A stretch of DNA of 64,000 bases from Theobroma cacao (Eukaryota > Streptophyta > Magnoliopsida > Malvales > Malvaceae), in NCBI RefSeq assembly GCF_000208745.1, contig NC_030857.1, positions 17,256,820 to 17,320,819 of the forward strand. The letters run 5' to 3'. The position numbers were made by a program, and so were the translations under genes. Shown one piece after another: positions 34,194 through 46,648 of this stretch (position 1 is its first letter; each line of letters starts with the position of its first letter). The notes beneath the pieces were generated by a model, which searched no databases, was not told the DNA's origin, and worked only from the letters and a program-made list of their open reading frames with translations.

Positions 34194-36500
34194 GACGAAA
34201 AAGTAAAATAAATATACATATATATATATTAATTCATGCTATGAACTTGGAAATGAATTAGACCTGATATATCATTGAATCCATTCGCACTATAAGCGTT
34301 ATTACCTCGAACAAGCGCTCTATGTTCTCCATCATCCTTGGCAATATGTCTTCCAAGTTTATAAAAAATTATCATAGTTTTTTGTATGTTGTATTTTTTA
34401 TTATTTATTTTTAGAATTTTTTTTGGGCTTAGGGTACCTTTGCCACAAGCCCAGTGAATAAATATACGATAATCAACTTTAAGGTTTAGAATATACAATA
34501 AGGAACATTTGCTAGGTTGATGGCATCATATAGATGCAATAAATCCCTAAACCCTTACAACTACGTATGTTTTGGGTTGCTTATGCTAGTGGCCATATGG
34601 GGATTTGAATTCATATTTGGTTTTGAATAAATAAAGAGAACGGAAATGATTGAGGATTTTCTTAGGTATTGTGGTTGCGTAAAGCATGCGTCAATTGCCA
34701 AAGATGTTACACAGTATGCATAAAATTCATTTGATTTTACACATCTTCCCTTATGCCTAATGTGTTACACGACATGCCGTATCTAAACCTAAATGTTTAC
34801 TCGCCATTGGTACCTAATTAACCCATAAGGCCCTAAACCAAGTTTTGTCGTTAGATTATACAACGGTTTGTTTTGAATAAGAGATTGCACTACACGCCAT
34901 CTTTTTGTTGTTACACGTCATAAGTTGTCAATTGGAATGGTTACATGCCATGACTGATGATTTGTTGATACTACACGTCATTTCGTAGTAACCCTTATTG
35001 CTACACACCATTTATAGCCTTAAAGGTATATTTTGAACAAAGCATTTGCACCCATAAACACCCCAAAGCATCAACCCTTGTGTTGGTTTAGGGTAAAGAC
35101 CCCTGCCACGTGAAAGAAATGCATAACACTTTCATAAATGCCATACATCCCATCCATGCAATAAGGGAGCACACCTCTATCCTTATTTGCAAATTTGCGA
35201 GCTCCCTATCACCAGAATCTTCCATAACCATAAATTACTATTGGGAAGCCAATGTGAAATGAGTTTATATTGCTCTCATCTAATTCAATATGAATATATA
35301 TTGCTCGTTTAACATCTATTATGTCTTTTTTTCGACATAATATCCAACAGCTTCAACTGCAACTTCTCGATAGATGATCCTCCGAATTGGCAATTGCAGA
35401 GCATATGAGTCATGCCTTTGCTAAAGTTGGTGTGATAGGGATAAGTGTTGGCATAGAACGATCCGTTTATAAGGAAAGTTGGAACTTTGCTAACAATGTT
35501 GGAACCTTGAATCAGAGCCTTAACAACTGTTATACCTAGTTGTATTTAATTTTTAATGGCATCCATTTGAAAGATTCTTTCTAACTGATAATGAATCTAC
35601 ACTACGGGGAATTGCATTCATGAAATAAGTTATGGGAATTCTAAATTTTATTGTCGATTTATGCATCAAGTGCATTCAGTATAACGGTCCATGCATTTTT
35701 TAAGGTTGTTTTGGAGTGAAGCATGGTAAATATAGCATTGCTTGACCTGGGCTTTAGTCAAAGTGCAAAATATGAAAATGCAGGCCATGATGAAAGTAAT
35801 GTTGTTACTCGTAACACGTAGTAAAAGTGTGAACTACATGTAAGAATAGATGCGCTTCTGTTTAAAGACTACAAATTCTGATTTGATTCCTTTATAAGCT
35901 GATGATTGATTAAATGGGCATGAAATGTATGGATTCCATTATAGACTGCCTTTATGTTCTCAAAAGAGCACATGATAAAGGATCTGAGATTGAACTCATT
36001 TTTTTCGTCAAAAGCTAAACATATTTTACTACTAGCCCTTTGTTCTAACCCACTGTTTTTAAATGAAACGGTGTGCATAAGAACTCTTAGGTTATTGCGT
36101 TTTGCAATTTTTAACAGATTTGTGGGCCACTTGTAAACATTATCATCTACTCCTCTTCTCTTTACTAAACGCCATGGACCAAGAAAAAACTTGTCATACA
36201 ACCTGCATAGACATTACATAGTGGTTTGTACACACCAAGTGAATGTATTATAGGGTGTTGCATGCCATGAGTATATGTGATTTGTTAATTGTCGGTTTAG
36301 GGTTTGTGAATGATTTAAAGTACAAGCAGATGTGTTTACAAACTGAATAGAAACAGCATTTTAAAAAACCACCGCTACCTCACATCATATGTATGTCCCC
36401 TTGAAGTCATCGAGGATAAAATTGACAAAGCTCGAAAGTCAAGAAAAGACGACAAACTCGTAAAACTCAAGATATTACCAACCTTTTTTTATCCACCGAC
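34194..36500. other. Left part of the mosaic: repeat motifs, unassigned frames
   Basis: A (TA)n-like run at 34211-34231 marks the end of the copia fragment. From 34690 to 35010 a motif of the type TTACACGCCAT / TTACATGCCAT / CTACACGTCAT recurs at uneven spacing; it reappears at 36244-36254 and at 44229-44430. On the minus strand, 35869-36201 is open for 110 residues, and text further down (LINGSFYANTYPYHTNFSKG, about 35410-35470) is open too. I do not recognise either. Confidence 0.4.
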
Positions 36501-37700
36501 CAATAATGAAGAACTAGAAGAGGCAGCATTGATCGGTGAAACTTAAGGATGATCTCATCATTGGGATATTGGTTAGACTTCCTCCAAAATCTACTGTCCA
36601 ATTTTGATATCTATTGAAATCCTTTTACGCTTTAATTAGTAACCCGTATTTCATCCGGTTGCATCTTTATAACTACAACGATAAATGATAACTTTGTCTA
36701 TGTTTTAAGTTTTCTCTTCAATCTATGAGCTTTAAACCATATAAGAAAACAACATGCAATCTAGATTTTTCAATGCCATATCTACAACAAAACTGTTCTC
36801 CTATACATTATCTTGTATTGTTAGGGTTATGTAATGGCTTGTTATGCATTGTTATGCCAATGGAAACTATTATTTTAAGGAATCCTACCATAAGAGAATT
36901 TAAGAACTACCCCTCATTTTCCCACTGACCATCCAGCTATATGCAAATGGTTTGGAAAATACCTTTGGCTTTAGGTATGACAGCCTACACCTAATTAAAA
37001 CTGATACAATTTGTTGATGTTTTTAGAAAGGTAGATTTATCAAAATCAGACGTCATCATGATGTTTATTCCTTGAAATGTAATTCTTGAAAAACACTTGA
37101 TGGATCCTCTCTTTCTATAAGTTTTCTGGCTCATGCATGGTTAAGGACTCTTCATGATAGTGTCTTTTATTGGAATGTGGACTGCGATACTTGTTTTAAC
37201 TTTAGGGATTATTAGAATTTACGTCATGGAACTCTTTCATTTCATCTATCATCCAAAGAGTTTGATGTAATCAACATGCCTAATGATACAATTCGGGGAT
37301 GTGATCATACTATTAGGGTGGTGGTGCTTGGAGGATGTCTAAGTTTAGCACAATACAACTATGGGAAAAGCATTAAGATTTGGAAACTAGAGAATGATGT
37401 AATGACACATAGCGGATAAGGTTCATGACAATTTTGAATTGTCCCTCACCGACACGAAGATAATTCTTAAAGCCAGTATGGTTATTTGCAAATGGTGAAG
37501 TCCTCTTTACCTATGGATCAGGTGTGTCTTACACGTATGTAAGCAAAAATTCAAGTATATTAGAATTGTATAATTCGATCGAAGGCATCTTTAGAGCAGT
37601 CAAAGTTAGTTGGATAAAGCAATGGTTTTGGAGAGTAACATACATTGGGAGTTTGGTTGCACAAATTAGAATGTCATCTGATCATGTAATTGTTAAATAG
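36500..37700 (+). pseudogene. F-box protein pseudogene with F-box-associated (FBA) domain
   Basis: The F-box remnant reads DDLIIGILVRLPPKSTVQF near 36549, then, past a stop, SFYALISNPYFIRLHLYNYN. The FBA/kelch-like part follows: GLCNGLLCIVMPMETIILRN and PTIREFKNYPSF near 36828-36925, then 'VFYWNVDCDTCFNF' and FDVINMPNDTIRGC in other frames, and VSYTYVSKNSSILELYNS near 37525. The order is that of plant F-box/kelch proteins that present substrates to SCF ubiquitin ligases. At least six stops or frame changes show it is dead. It may be a captured fragment or a decayed resident gene. Confidence 0.75.
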
Positions 37701-38699
37701 TTTAGTGTTAGGGTGTTGTTGTCGTTTTGGATTTTGTGTCTCAGGTTTTTACTGCAAACAATGTGTATTGATAATTTCGTTGAGTGTTTACGTTGATTTG
37801 TGAACCTCGCACTTGTTTTTTTTCAAATGAAATATTGAATGTTTTACAAGCTTCGGATTTGGTATAATTTGATTTAGGGTTGATGCAATGACATGCGTAA
37901 CAATATGGTAACTAGGACACCGTTGGCACCATTGGCACCTTTAGCTTCTTGCTTGTTAACTCATTATGTTATAGCCTATAAAAGTACATGTCATTTAGTT
38001 GTTGGTGTTTAACAACACATTAGACCAGGAAGGCACATCATGTATGAACATTCAACTAAATGGCATGGCCTTAAAAAATTAACATTTGAACTCCATACAA
38101 GAAGGCATAGGGTTATGCGCACCATTTCACAATACAACACGGGATTGGGACCTTTTAAGTTTTCCCACCATGATATTTTCCCCACATTGTTGTTTTCGCT
38201 CCATAGCATGTGGTCCTATGTCAATGTCTAATTCAGTTGCCACGTCAGACGCAATCCATAAAACTTAAACGCAACAATTTACAATTGCACTCTGCGTTTA
38301 GTGCCCTAGCTGAAATTGTTCAAACTCTCTTCAATGCGTCCCAATAACCAACTTATTCCCCTAACCTTAAACCGGTGTCAACTAAACTTTTGTTCACAAC
38401 TCCATTAGAAACCTTATGTACAAATTTTCAACGTCTTCATTGTTTCTTATTTATTCCCCGAATTAATCCTATATACATCTATATCGAATCTGTCCTATCA
38501 ATCACTGTATTAGAATTCATCCTCTCACCTTCAAGCAAGTCCCTAAATGGACAACACTCAATCTCCCACTAAAACCACCAATCACCTTCTAAAGGCAATA
38601 ATAGCTTCGACTGCATTATTGACAAACTCAGTGCTTTACCTAACAACATTCTATGTTATATCCTTTCATTACTTCCTACAAAATATGCAGTCCGCACCT

Positions 38700-40020
38700 C
38701 TATATTATCAAGTATGTGGAGGTTTCTTTATTATTGTGTTTGGATTCTTAATTTAGATGAATAGAAAGATAGAAGCTTTGGTTTCATGAACTTTGTGGAT
38801 ACAATGTTGTTGTTCCATTAAGTGGAGTCTATTACGATATTTCGTCTCCTTGTGATGGGTTATATGAACACCCTGATGTGGGTTGACTTTTTGGCTGGAT
38901 TTAGTTTGCATTACGTCGAAGATTCGAAGACATTAACTAAGCTCTCAATGTAAGGGAATTGAGAGCATCGTTGCCTTGGATACTATTAAGAAATAACACG
39001 ATCATCAAATTGAGACTGACAATTCTACGTCTTATTCTTAGCATTCCTCATCACATTTGCCTTCTAAATCTAAAACTCTTTGTCTCGTTTGAGTAGATTT
39101 TGAAGATAACAATTCGTTTCAACGACTTTTGTTTGGGTGTCTTATTCTGGAAGCATTGATTATAAACCCTCGAAATGAGTTTCTCATTTTAGATATTGCA
39201 CTACCTTCATTCAAGAGGTTGACTCTTGATATTGAGGATGATATCAAACGTCGAGATGTTCTTATTGGCATTAATGCCCTAAAGCTTGTATACTTCGAAT
39301 ACTTTGGTGGTTTTATAACAAGGTATTTACTCTTGAACCTCCACTTATTCATCATGCTGAATTGTTTAGTCTATCTCCTTGTTTAGTTTAGCTTATGGTA
39401 TTTGTTGTTGCAACTAATTTCTTAAATGGAATCAGTCATGTTCGATCACTTTTTTGCAATGATTATTTACTATGGGTAAGTTAAGTGACTATTTTGTCTC
39501 TAATCAACATTCATCCATATTAATTTCATTGAAATGTAGAATATATTACTCCCTTGTAACCTAAAGTATTATAAACTTTAGGCTATAACTTTGTGCAACA
39601 AGCCTCTGCCTGTGTTTCCTAACCTGGTCAATTATCGATCAGATGACATGATCTGGATCGAATCCCAAGACTAGTTGAGTTGCTAAGAAGTGCAATTCAA
39701 TTGGAGAGGCTGACAATTCATATTGTACGAATTACACTCTACTTGAAATTATGTAGTCTCTATAATAAGACAATTGGAAGCTCTTACCAACCCCTATTTT
39801 GTTCCTTTTTTTGTACACAGGGATTTGAAGGAGATCGATTATGGCAGGAACCTTTAAGGAGATTGAACTAATTTCAATTGGTCCAGAGCTGCATATGGTG
39901 GAATATTTCCTGCAGAATGGAAGGTTGTTGGAGAAATTCAGAGTACAATTTGCTAGGGCTATTGGAGATCATACAAACATAATGAAGAAACTGCTAATGG
40001 TACCAAAAGTGTCATAAAGA
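38700..40020 (+). pseudogene. F-box/LRR/FBD protein pseudogene
   Basis: After a poorly kept start, the plus strand reads 'NFVDTMLLFH', then 'LPWILLRNNTIIKLRL', 'LSIPHHICLLNLKLFV' and, from 39140, EALIINPRNEFLILDIALPS followed by FKRLTLDIEDDIKRRDVLIG. This is the leucine-rich part of plant F-box/LRR proteins. About 430 bases further, ELISIGPELHMVEYFLQNGR and LLEKFRVQFARA then MKKLLMVPK (39860-40015) form the C-terminal FBD domain. Several frame breaks make it a pseudogene. The gap between LRR and FBD could be an old intron. Confidence 0.75.
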
Positions 40021-42229
40021 TGCCAATTGGAATTCATTACCCATTGGATAGGGTGAATTTTTTTTATAATGTTAATAATTATTGACTAAGATTTTTTTAA
40101 TCATAGGTTAAGGGTTTACACGACTTTCAAATGACTCATAGGGTCTACTTGAACAAAGTTTTGTCTATTGTTGCTCATGTTTATCTTAATTTAAATTATG
40201 ATTATGCCAACCCTAAATTGTAGAAAATGATGTGTAATTTGTCGTAAAAATTTCCTCATTGCCTATAAATAGCTGGGCAAGTAGGCAATGACACGGATTC
40301 TATCAATTGTGGATAAAGTAATGCCAGGGCGTGTTATTTTAAATGATATGGTCAGCATGCTAAATATGCAAAGTGCAGTGCTGTTAAACATCCTTTTAAT
40401 GGTCTTGTATTCTCGCGACTATAGTAAGCAAGGTGTTACAACAAATGACATGGTCGGCGTGTGGCTAGATAATTTGTTTTTATTTTTCCAATGCCATGTA
40501 ACATACAACATTTCGAACAGATCACGACAACAAGGCGATTATTACCCTGGTAGATTTTCAATGACCTTGGACAATATTTGACATAGACTGTAGGAACCCA
40601 ATTTCCAGCCTGAGTCATGCCCTTTAGTGATAATGGATGAGATATGCCGTTAATCATAAGCCAAAACTTGGGTGTTTAGAAACAACTCTAATACCCTGTA
40701 TCAAATAAACTGTCATAGAATGATAATCGATAGTTTGTTACCTCTACCAAGGTTGATGCAACCACTTCATCACCAAAGGTAACTAAGTTTCGATGAATAG
40801 TTTGTGCACGGGAGCAAATCATCAAGGATGCCTCTAAGAAAACGTCTTTCCACATCATAGTTGGAAATACCTTAGGATATAATTAGGGGTAACTTCCAGA
40901 TCATTTGTAAAACCTTTCCTGATTCAAGTTAAACCGATGTGCATCTCAAAGATATTTTCAGATGGCATGTCATGTCTTTTCTCACATGGATAAAGCAATA
41001 AATAATACTAATTATTGTGCCCAATAAGAATATTCCAACTGTTCATACTTCCTCACTAGTTCAAAACGAATCTTTCAAACTCTAGGTAGTAATTATTGGA
41101 AGCTAAAATGTTTTTTTATATTTCCTAAGAGCTTCAGCAAAGGAAAAGTAATATTATAGCAAATGACAAAAAACAAATGTCAACTTCTGATGTCCTATCC
41201 GAAAACTAGTCCACCACATGAATGTGTGCGACAGCTTGGAAATTGCCTATAAAAGGGTAATGATATGCAACCAAACCCTAAACCAAATTCCAACAACATG
41301 AGTAATATGCTCTGCAATTGCCACCCAGGTGGACCCTCTGCATAAGAAGCTCATGACGTTGTCATTGATCCATGTGATATCGGTAAATTGACTCTATAAA
41401 TGCATACCAAGCAATATATATTCCAAACAATGAGGATTCGACCAAGATATACTCCAAACACATTGAATTCCCACCTGAAAGTATATTCGCCTAGTAACTC
41501 CTTATTTCAGGAAGATCTCATGCTACAAGAGTATATTCCACATTTGCCTAAAAGGGAGCAATCAGTCTTAGATGAGATTCCCCCTAGGCATTTGGAAGTC
41601 TTTTATTGGATTCCCATGGAGACCATAGTCAATGTCATCTACACTTGAGTCGACAACACATCTGGTTTAAAATATAAGATATCTTAAACAACCATATAGT
41701 TGATGTTGTGTAACTCAATCATTGTAGTAGTTCATTTATAGAGATGAAGAACGATGTAGTGGAGAGTGGCATTTCTAAAACCATGTCACAACGCCATTAT
41801 CAGATAATAGTTCAGTCGATATGTAACCTAAATTCATATTCTTAAACGAGTTTTGCAATTTTTCACCATGACTGTATAGATCCATGTTATTCATAACATG
41901 TTCTTAGTAGCATAATATAGTTGGGTTGACATGGCTAGACACTATAAAAATTTCTCACACGCCATGCATAATGACTAAGACGCGGTGCCTATGTTTTTAT
42001 AATACATAGAGAAAAAAATCTTCATCTTTACATGGCAGTAAAATGGCTCAATTCTTAATTATTAACAGCTTCCTTCTTTAACAACATCAATCAAATGACT
42101 CACATTCCCCTATTGTGATAATTTTTTATGTACGAATTTCAAAAGATGCGATCATGAAAACTTACTATCGCACACGTTTGATTAAGTTATGAACTCTACA
42201 TATATTCAAGTAAATATATTCAAAAATGT
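40021..42229. other. Unassigned mosaic DNA
   Basis: No family recognised. Short frames (40288-40581 +, 41400-41648 +) have no clear homology. On the minus strand around 41050-41350, pieces such as 'FAEALRKYKKTF' are open but unassigned. The stretch may hold decayed MULE sequence; this is inference. Confidence 0.3.
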
Positions 42230-43310
42230 TCATTCAATTAGGCATTTGCAAGCTTTAGGTTCACCCTCACAACTGTTTGAAAATATTTATAAAGCGAATT
42301 TCTAAAGCTTTTTGGCAATCATCTTTTGCTTGACTTTGATATGTCTTGATGACAATATGTCTTCAATATATGCAAAAGTAAACATCCCGCAATGTAGCAA
42401 TCGCTCTACCTATGTATTGCTGATTTTGGGGGCGTTATCTCCAGTGGCATCGACGTCAAATCTCGTTTCTTGCATCACGTATAATTGAAATAACCACACT
42501 ACTGGCATATGATGGGCATCAACATACTAAGACATTGAATCTGATTTTGATGCAATCTGGATTCAATAGCAGCAAAAGTTTGTGCAAAGTCCACCACCTT
42601 TATCCTCCAATTCACCAAGTCGATCTTCGCAAAAACCTAGTGTTCATCCACATTACACAGAGTGAGAATGAAATCGAAATCTATTCATTTTCTTCCGTAG
42701 ATTGGCAAATCACCCTACACATAAGACACCAACTCAAGCAGAATTTGCAAATCCATGGGGTCGAATTTTTCCCCATCTTGAATGCGTAGCATACTAATGA
42801 TGTCTTGTGAAAGATATTAAAAGTTATTAGCCATCTATAACTACAACACACAAAAAGATTATCATAATTGCATAACCCTAAACCTTAAACTTACGAAGAA
42901 TGCTATATTAACCACGTAACAATGCTTATTGTACAAATTCGAGTTCGACCCTATAAGGCGCTTGCAAATGATGTTGTCGCATGCGTCTATTTGTTCAGAT
43001 GTCATCTAGTTATCAGGCTTCTCTAATTGCATGAAAAACTCTAGACCTTAATCCCCTAATATCTAGATGTTGCCTCTATGCATGTAATATAAAGGGAAAA
43101 AGGTGGTGGGATTCATTTATTTCAAAATGCACCTACTTGACATGTCAATTTTTTACCTTACCTTTCCCGTTCATTTTTCTTGAACTTTTCATATGCCACC
43201 GACATCGCGTTCTTCTCATCCCGATGGTGCTACACCGGGTCCACGTACGAGCTTACCATGTATTTGCTAGCCAATCTCGCCCATGCTGTTTCAGTTGGAT
43301 CTATAAATAG
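42230..43310 (-). pseudogene. Ulp1-like (C48) cysteine protease domain relic
   Basis: Reading the minus strand: IDPTETAWARLASKYMVSSY (from about 43306), then MTSEQIDACDNIICKRLIGS and LYNKHCYVVN (about 43009-42900). The catalytic His block follows as FDFILTLCNVDEH, directly followed by a stop where 'HW' is usual (TAG at 42639-42637), then VFAKIDLVNWRIKVVDFAQ with the catalytic Asp. After a frame change, the Cys block HCGMFTFAYIEDILSS has its Cys codon at 42391-42389. His, Asp and Cys occur in Ulp1 order and spacing. Such domains ride in some plant MULE transposons (Kaonashi/KI type). It is dead through stops and frameshifts. Confidence 0.7.
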
Positions 43311-44890
43311 CCTTTTACGCTACCAGACATAAGATGACACTAATGACAATAATGGTGACACGGTGCCTTCAAACTATTGTATTGGTGTCTTCTCATCGGG
43401 ATTTGTGGAATGAGGACTAGGAGTGCTTCGTGCATCTAGGACGTATGGGACCAATTGCCATCATTATAAACTGTTAGGTTCTCAACTTGCTCCATTTTCA
43501 ATATTAATCTCTTTATTTCTTTTCTATCTACCTAAACCATTTCAACAACTATAAATACCTATCCAATTCAGCATTTTCCTCATAATTTTCTCTAAGTTAA
43601 GTCATTTGTGAGTTGTTCTACAAGTACACAACAATTTTATTAGTTAATTCTGCTTCAGTCATACTTTACTCAATTACAATTCTTCGATATCATTTCTTCC
43701 TTAAACCTGCAACCATAAACCCTCAACACTCAACAGTTAACATTCAACCTTGAACCACTGCAATGATGCAAAAATAGCCACATGTCTAATTGATTCATCT
43801 TATTCTTTCCTATTCCCACCTCGCTAATTATGCTAATCTTCAACTAGCAATAAAAGACATGAAGATTAATCCTTAGACTTTATCTCCATTTTGACTTGTT
43901 TCTCCTAGTTACTCTGTACTGATTCTCCTTTGCACCAGTTCATTGATTCTGGGCAGCATTACGTTGTTCGGGAGATCGGCTCATAACTAACCCTTGGGGA
44001 TATCCTGTTTTTTTTTCTTCTTCCACCTTTTTTGGAGTCACCACAATAACAAAGATATCTGGTTTCACCTCTTCCTCCATTGGACTCACCACAACTGGTT
44101 CTTCCTTTTGTTTCACCTCTTCCTTGTACTCACGTACAACAGAATACAGTCCTATACATGTAAGGTACACACACTCAATAGTTAACCAAAGAAGCTCCAC
44201 GACATTTACAAACATATTTTTTTTGTTACATGCCTTGTATAATATCTATTTTGTTACATGCCATACCTTTAATCCAATTGTTGTTACATGTTATGGCTAA
44301 ATTTCATAATATTCTGCACGCAATGCATTTAATAATATGCTTATACGCGCAATGTCTCAAATTCATTGGTTTCAATAGGCCATATTCATGCAATCTATGA
44401 AATCGTCGATTTATTACATGCCTTACCCATTTTCAATCCATATACTGCAACATTTGACCTAAATGGCCATGCCGTCTAATATCTCGGACGATTTTCACAA
44501 CTTCAAATAACACCAAATGTCGTTTAACAACAAAACCCTACACCACATTCTCAACCAATATGGCATTTAAATCACCAAACCCACACAAAACCTAACAAAA
44601 AATTCGACATTACCTAACTTACTGTGTGTTGCCAACTTTTTCCTTGTCACTGCTAACTTTGCTTTGAACTTGTTTGAACACTTTCCTATCTTTGAGAATG
44701 AGTGAAATGATCGTTTAATATTCCTACATTGTTTTATACCTATCGTTTCTGTTTACGCGAATGTCTAATAAATCAAAGAAAATCATAGTCATATCCTGCA
44801 ACAAGAAGAAGGTTTTAACAAATTATCGTTTACCAAATTCTAGGCATATCTATTTTATTCACCTTTCTACGCTTGTATGACAGTGCACGT
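43311..44890. other. Right part of the mosaic, repeat motifs
   Basis: Minus-strand 44215-43940 is open for 91 residues with a Glu/Lys/Val-rich internally repetitive middle (EEPVVVSPMEEEVKPDIFVI); no family recognised. From 44225 to 44480 the motif TTACATGCCAT / TTACATGCCTT / TTACATGTTAT recurs about five times, in the same orientation as at 34.7-35.0 kb. These could be subterminal repeats of one element. No other gene seen. Confidence 0.4.
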
Positions 44891-44896
44891 GGTTAA

Positions 44897-44990
44897 GAAG
44901 GTTTCATTTAAGAGCATTTTTATCCAAAAATCTTATCTCTTGGCTAAAAACAGTTAAAAAAATAAAGAGGGTTATTTTCAAAAACACCTT
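44897..44990. repeat. Terminal-type sequence shared with the P450 intron insertion
   Basis: AAGGTTTCATTTAAGAGCAT, then 'tatccaaaaatctta' and 'aacagttaaaa', corresponds to 19024-19115 (AAGGTTTCATTGAGCACAAT, 'tgtccaaaaatcttt', 'agcagttaaaa'). Both are followed by a G/T-rich phrase and 'aaaacac' or 'aaaacaac'. It probably marks the right end of a MULE-like element. Confidence 0.55.
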
Positions 44991-45489
44991 ATATTTGAGG
45001 GTTAAAATTTTTTTTCCTAAATAAAGTCGTTTTATAAGGAACTTTGAGTAAATATAAATAAAAGATAATTTGAGTAAGAGTTGAATAATTCTAAAAGAAT
45101 GAGTATCTATAAATTGTGAAAGTTGTAACTAAATCAACCTATTTTGCCAATATTAGTTCAACTCGAGTTAAAAACTAAGTTAATTTAGAATATAAATTTC
45201 AAATTTTTATACTATTATAAATAGAAAAAAAAAGAATTTATTTAGTCTTTTTATATTATTTTATTCCAACATAATAGAAGTTATTCATCTAAATCTGGCT
45301 TTAGGTATGAAATTTTTTTTGAAATTTTTTTTATAGAAAGGGAATTCAAACTTAATTTTTGTAAAGAAGATAAATTAATGTACATATTATAAAATCAAAT
45401 AATCAAGTAAGAAAATATTTATATATATTTTTTAACACCATAAATATTTTACACTTAAACATTTGACTTATTAATAAGTATGTGTATCA
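44991..45489. other. AT-rich DNA, no feature seen
   Basis: Very AT-rich, with no open frame of interest and no clear repeat structure. Confidence 0.5.
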
Positions 45490-45935
45490 TCTACTTAAAG
45501 ATTTGTATTTTTCAAATTTTTTTCAATTTAATCCCTCAACACCTTAATTTTGTTCAATTTGGTTCCTATACTATGCATTTTTGTTCAATTAGTCCCTTTG
45601 ATGTGGCACGGCGTCTTTTTTGAAAAATTTTATATTTTGGCTTGCCATGTCAGCTTTGCCACATGGCACTAACACGTCAACATGTCAGCATTGCCATATC
45701 GTTAAGTGGTTCCATGTGGTACTGCCATGGCATCATGTTGGTGCCACATCACCAAAATGTGCCACGTCAGTGTTGACGTTATCCCCTTTAATAGTAAAAA
45801 TTAGATACCGTTAGGAAAAAAGATTAAATTGAAATAATTTTCAAAATTAAGGGATTAAATTATTTTAATTTTGAGTACAAAGACTAAATTAAACAAAATG
45901 CATAAATGCAGAGACTTGATAAATATTTTTACTAA
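45490..45935. repeat. Inverted-repeat (MITE/MULE-like) element
   Basis: The left arm (TTTCAATTTAATCCCTCAAC, 'tatgcatttttgttcaatt') is mirrored by the right arm, which on the minus strand reads 'ctgcatttatgcattttgttt' and 'aatttaatccctt'. The GC-richer core (45605-45780) repeats TGCCACRTCA-like words (tgccacatggcac, ccacatcacc, tgccacgtcag). It lies directly before the start of P450 unit 2 homology. Confidence 0.6.
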
Positions 45936-45975
45936 TTACAATTTTTTGATGACGGGTGCAGATTTTTTACAATAA

Positions 45976-46645
45976 GGTAGCGTTTGGTACTTTACAATGT
46001 AACGTGATTACAAGTAATGTGATTGCAAACAATGCAATTACAGAGAAGATAACATTGCAGTGTTTGTTTTACAAGTACTTTAAAGGTATGTAATGTTAAT
46101 TTCTAAAACTACCCTTATATATTAAAATACAAGTTTAACATGTATTTTTTTATTGTTAATTTTTATATAATGTCATTTTTTAAATATATTTTTAATTAAA
46201 TATATTTTATTTTTCATTTCTTATTACAAGTATATATTTTATTTTTATTTTTAATATAATTTCTTATATTGTATATTTTATTTTAAATTTTTTCTTCAGA
46301 AGATAATATTTTATTTTTATTTCTTAATATTTTTTATATGTATACATTAATGTGATAGCTTCCTCTCCTATAACCAATAGCAAATTGGCAACAAAATACC
46401 CAACGGATTGTGAGTTAATTTTTTTAAAAGATTATGGGTAAAAATGTCCTTAAAGACATTGCAGAGTGCAATGTAATGTGATTGCATTGATTTTAGACTG
46501 CAATCACATTACATCCATTGACTGCAATATAATTGCATTGCAATCTTACATTACAGTGGTCTATTACAAAACAAACATTGTAATGTAATTTAATTGAGCA
46601 CATTGCAGGGAATGTGACTTTACATCCCTCATACCAAATGCACCC
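45976..46645. mobile_element. Harbinger/Tourist-like MITE upstream of CYP93B copy 2
   Basis: The left end GGTAGCGTTTGGTA and right end (minus strand) GGGTGCATTTGGTA form terminal inverted repeats, flanked by TAA at 45973-45975 and 46646-46648. The corresponding place upstream of copy 1 (about 15821-15836) lacks the 670 bp. The inside is rich in ATTGCAATCACATTAC-like words in both orientations and can fold back. The 3-bp TAA/TTA target and the GGG-type terminus fit PIF/Harbinger MITEs. Confidence 0.8.
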
Positions 46646-46648
46646 TAA

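Noticed and set aside
34690..35010. CRISPR-like regularly repeated motif
   Set aside because: Motif copies differ, spacing is uneven, and this is plant nuclear DNA; better read as subterminal repeats of a transposon.
41400..41648. 82-codon frame in the mosaic
   Set aside because: No family recognised and no neighbouring exons; could be chance. Left unassigned.
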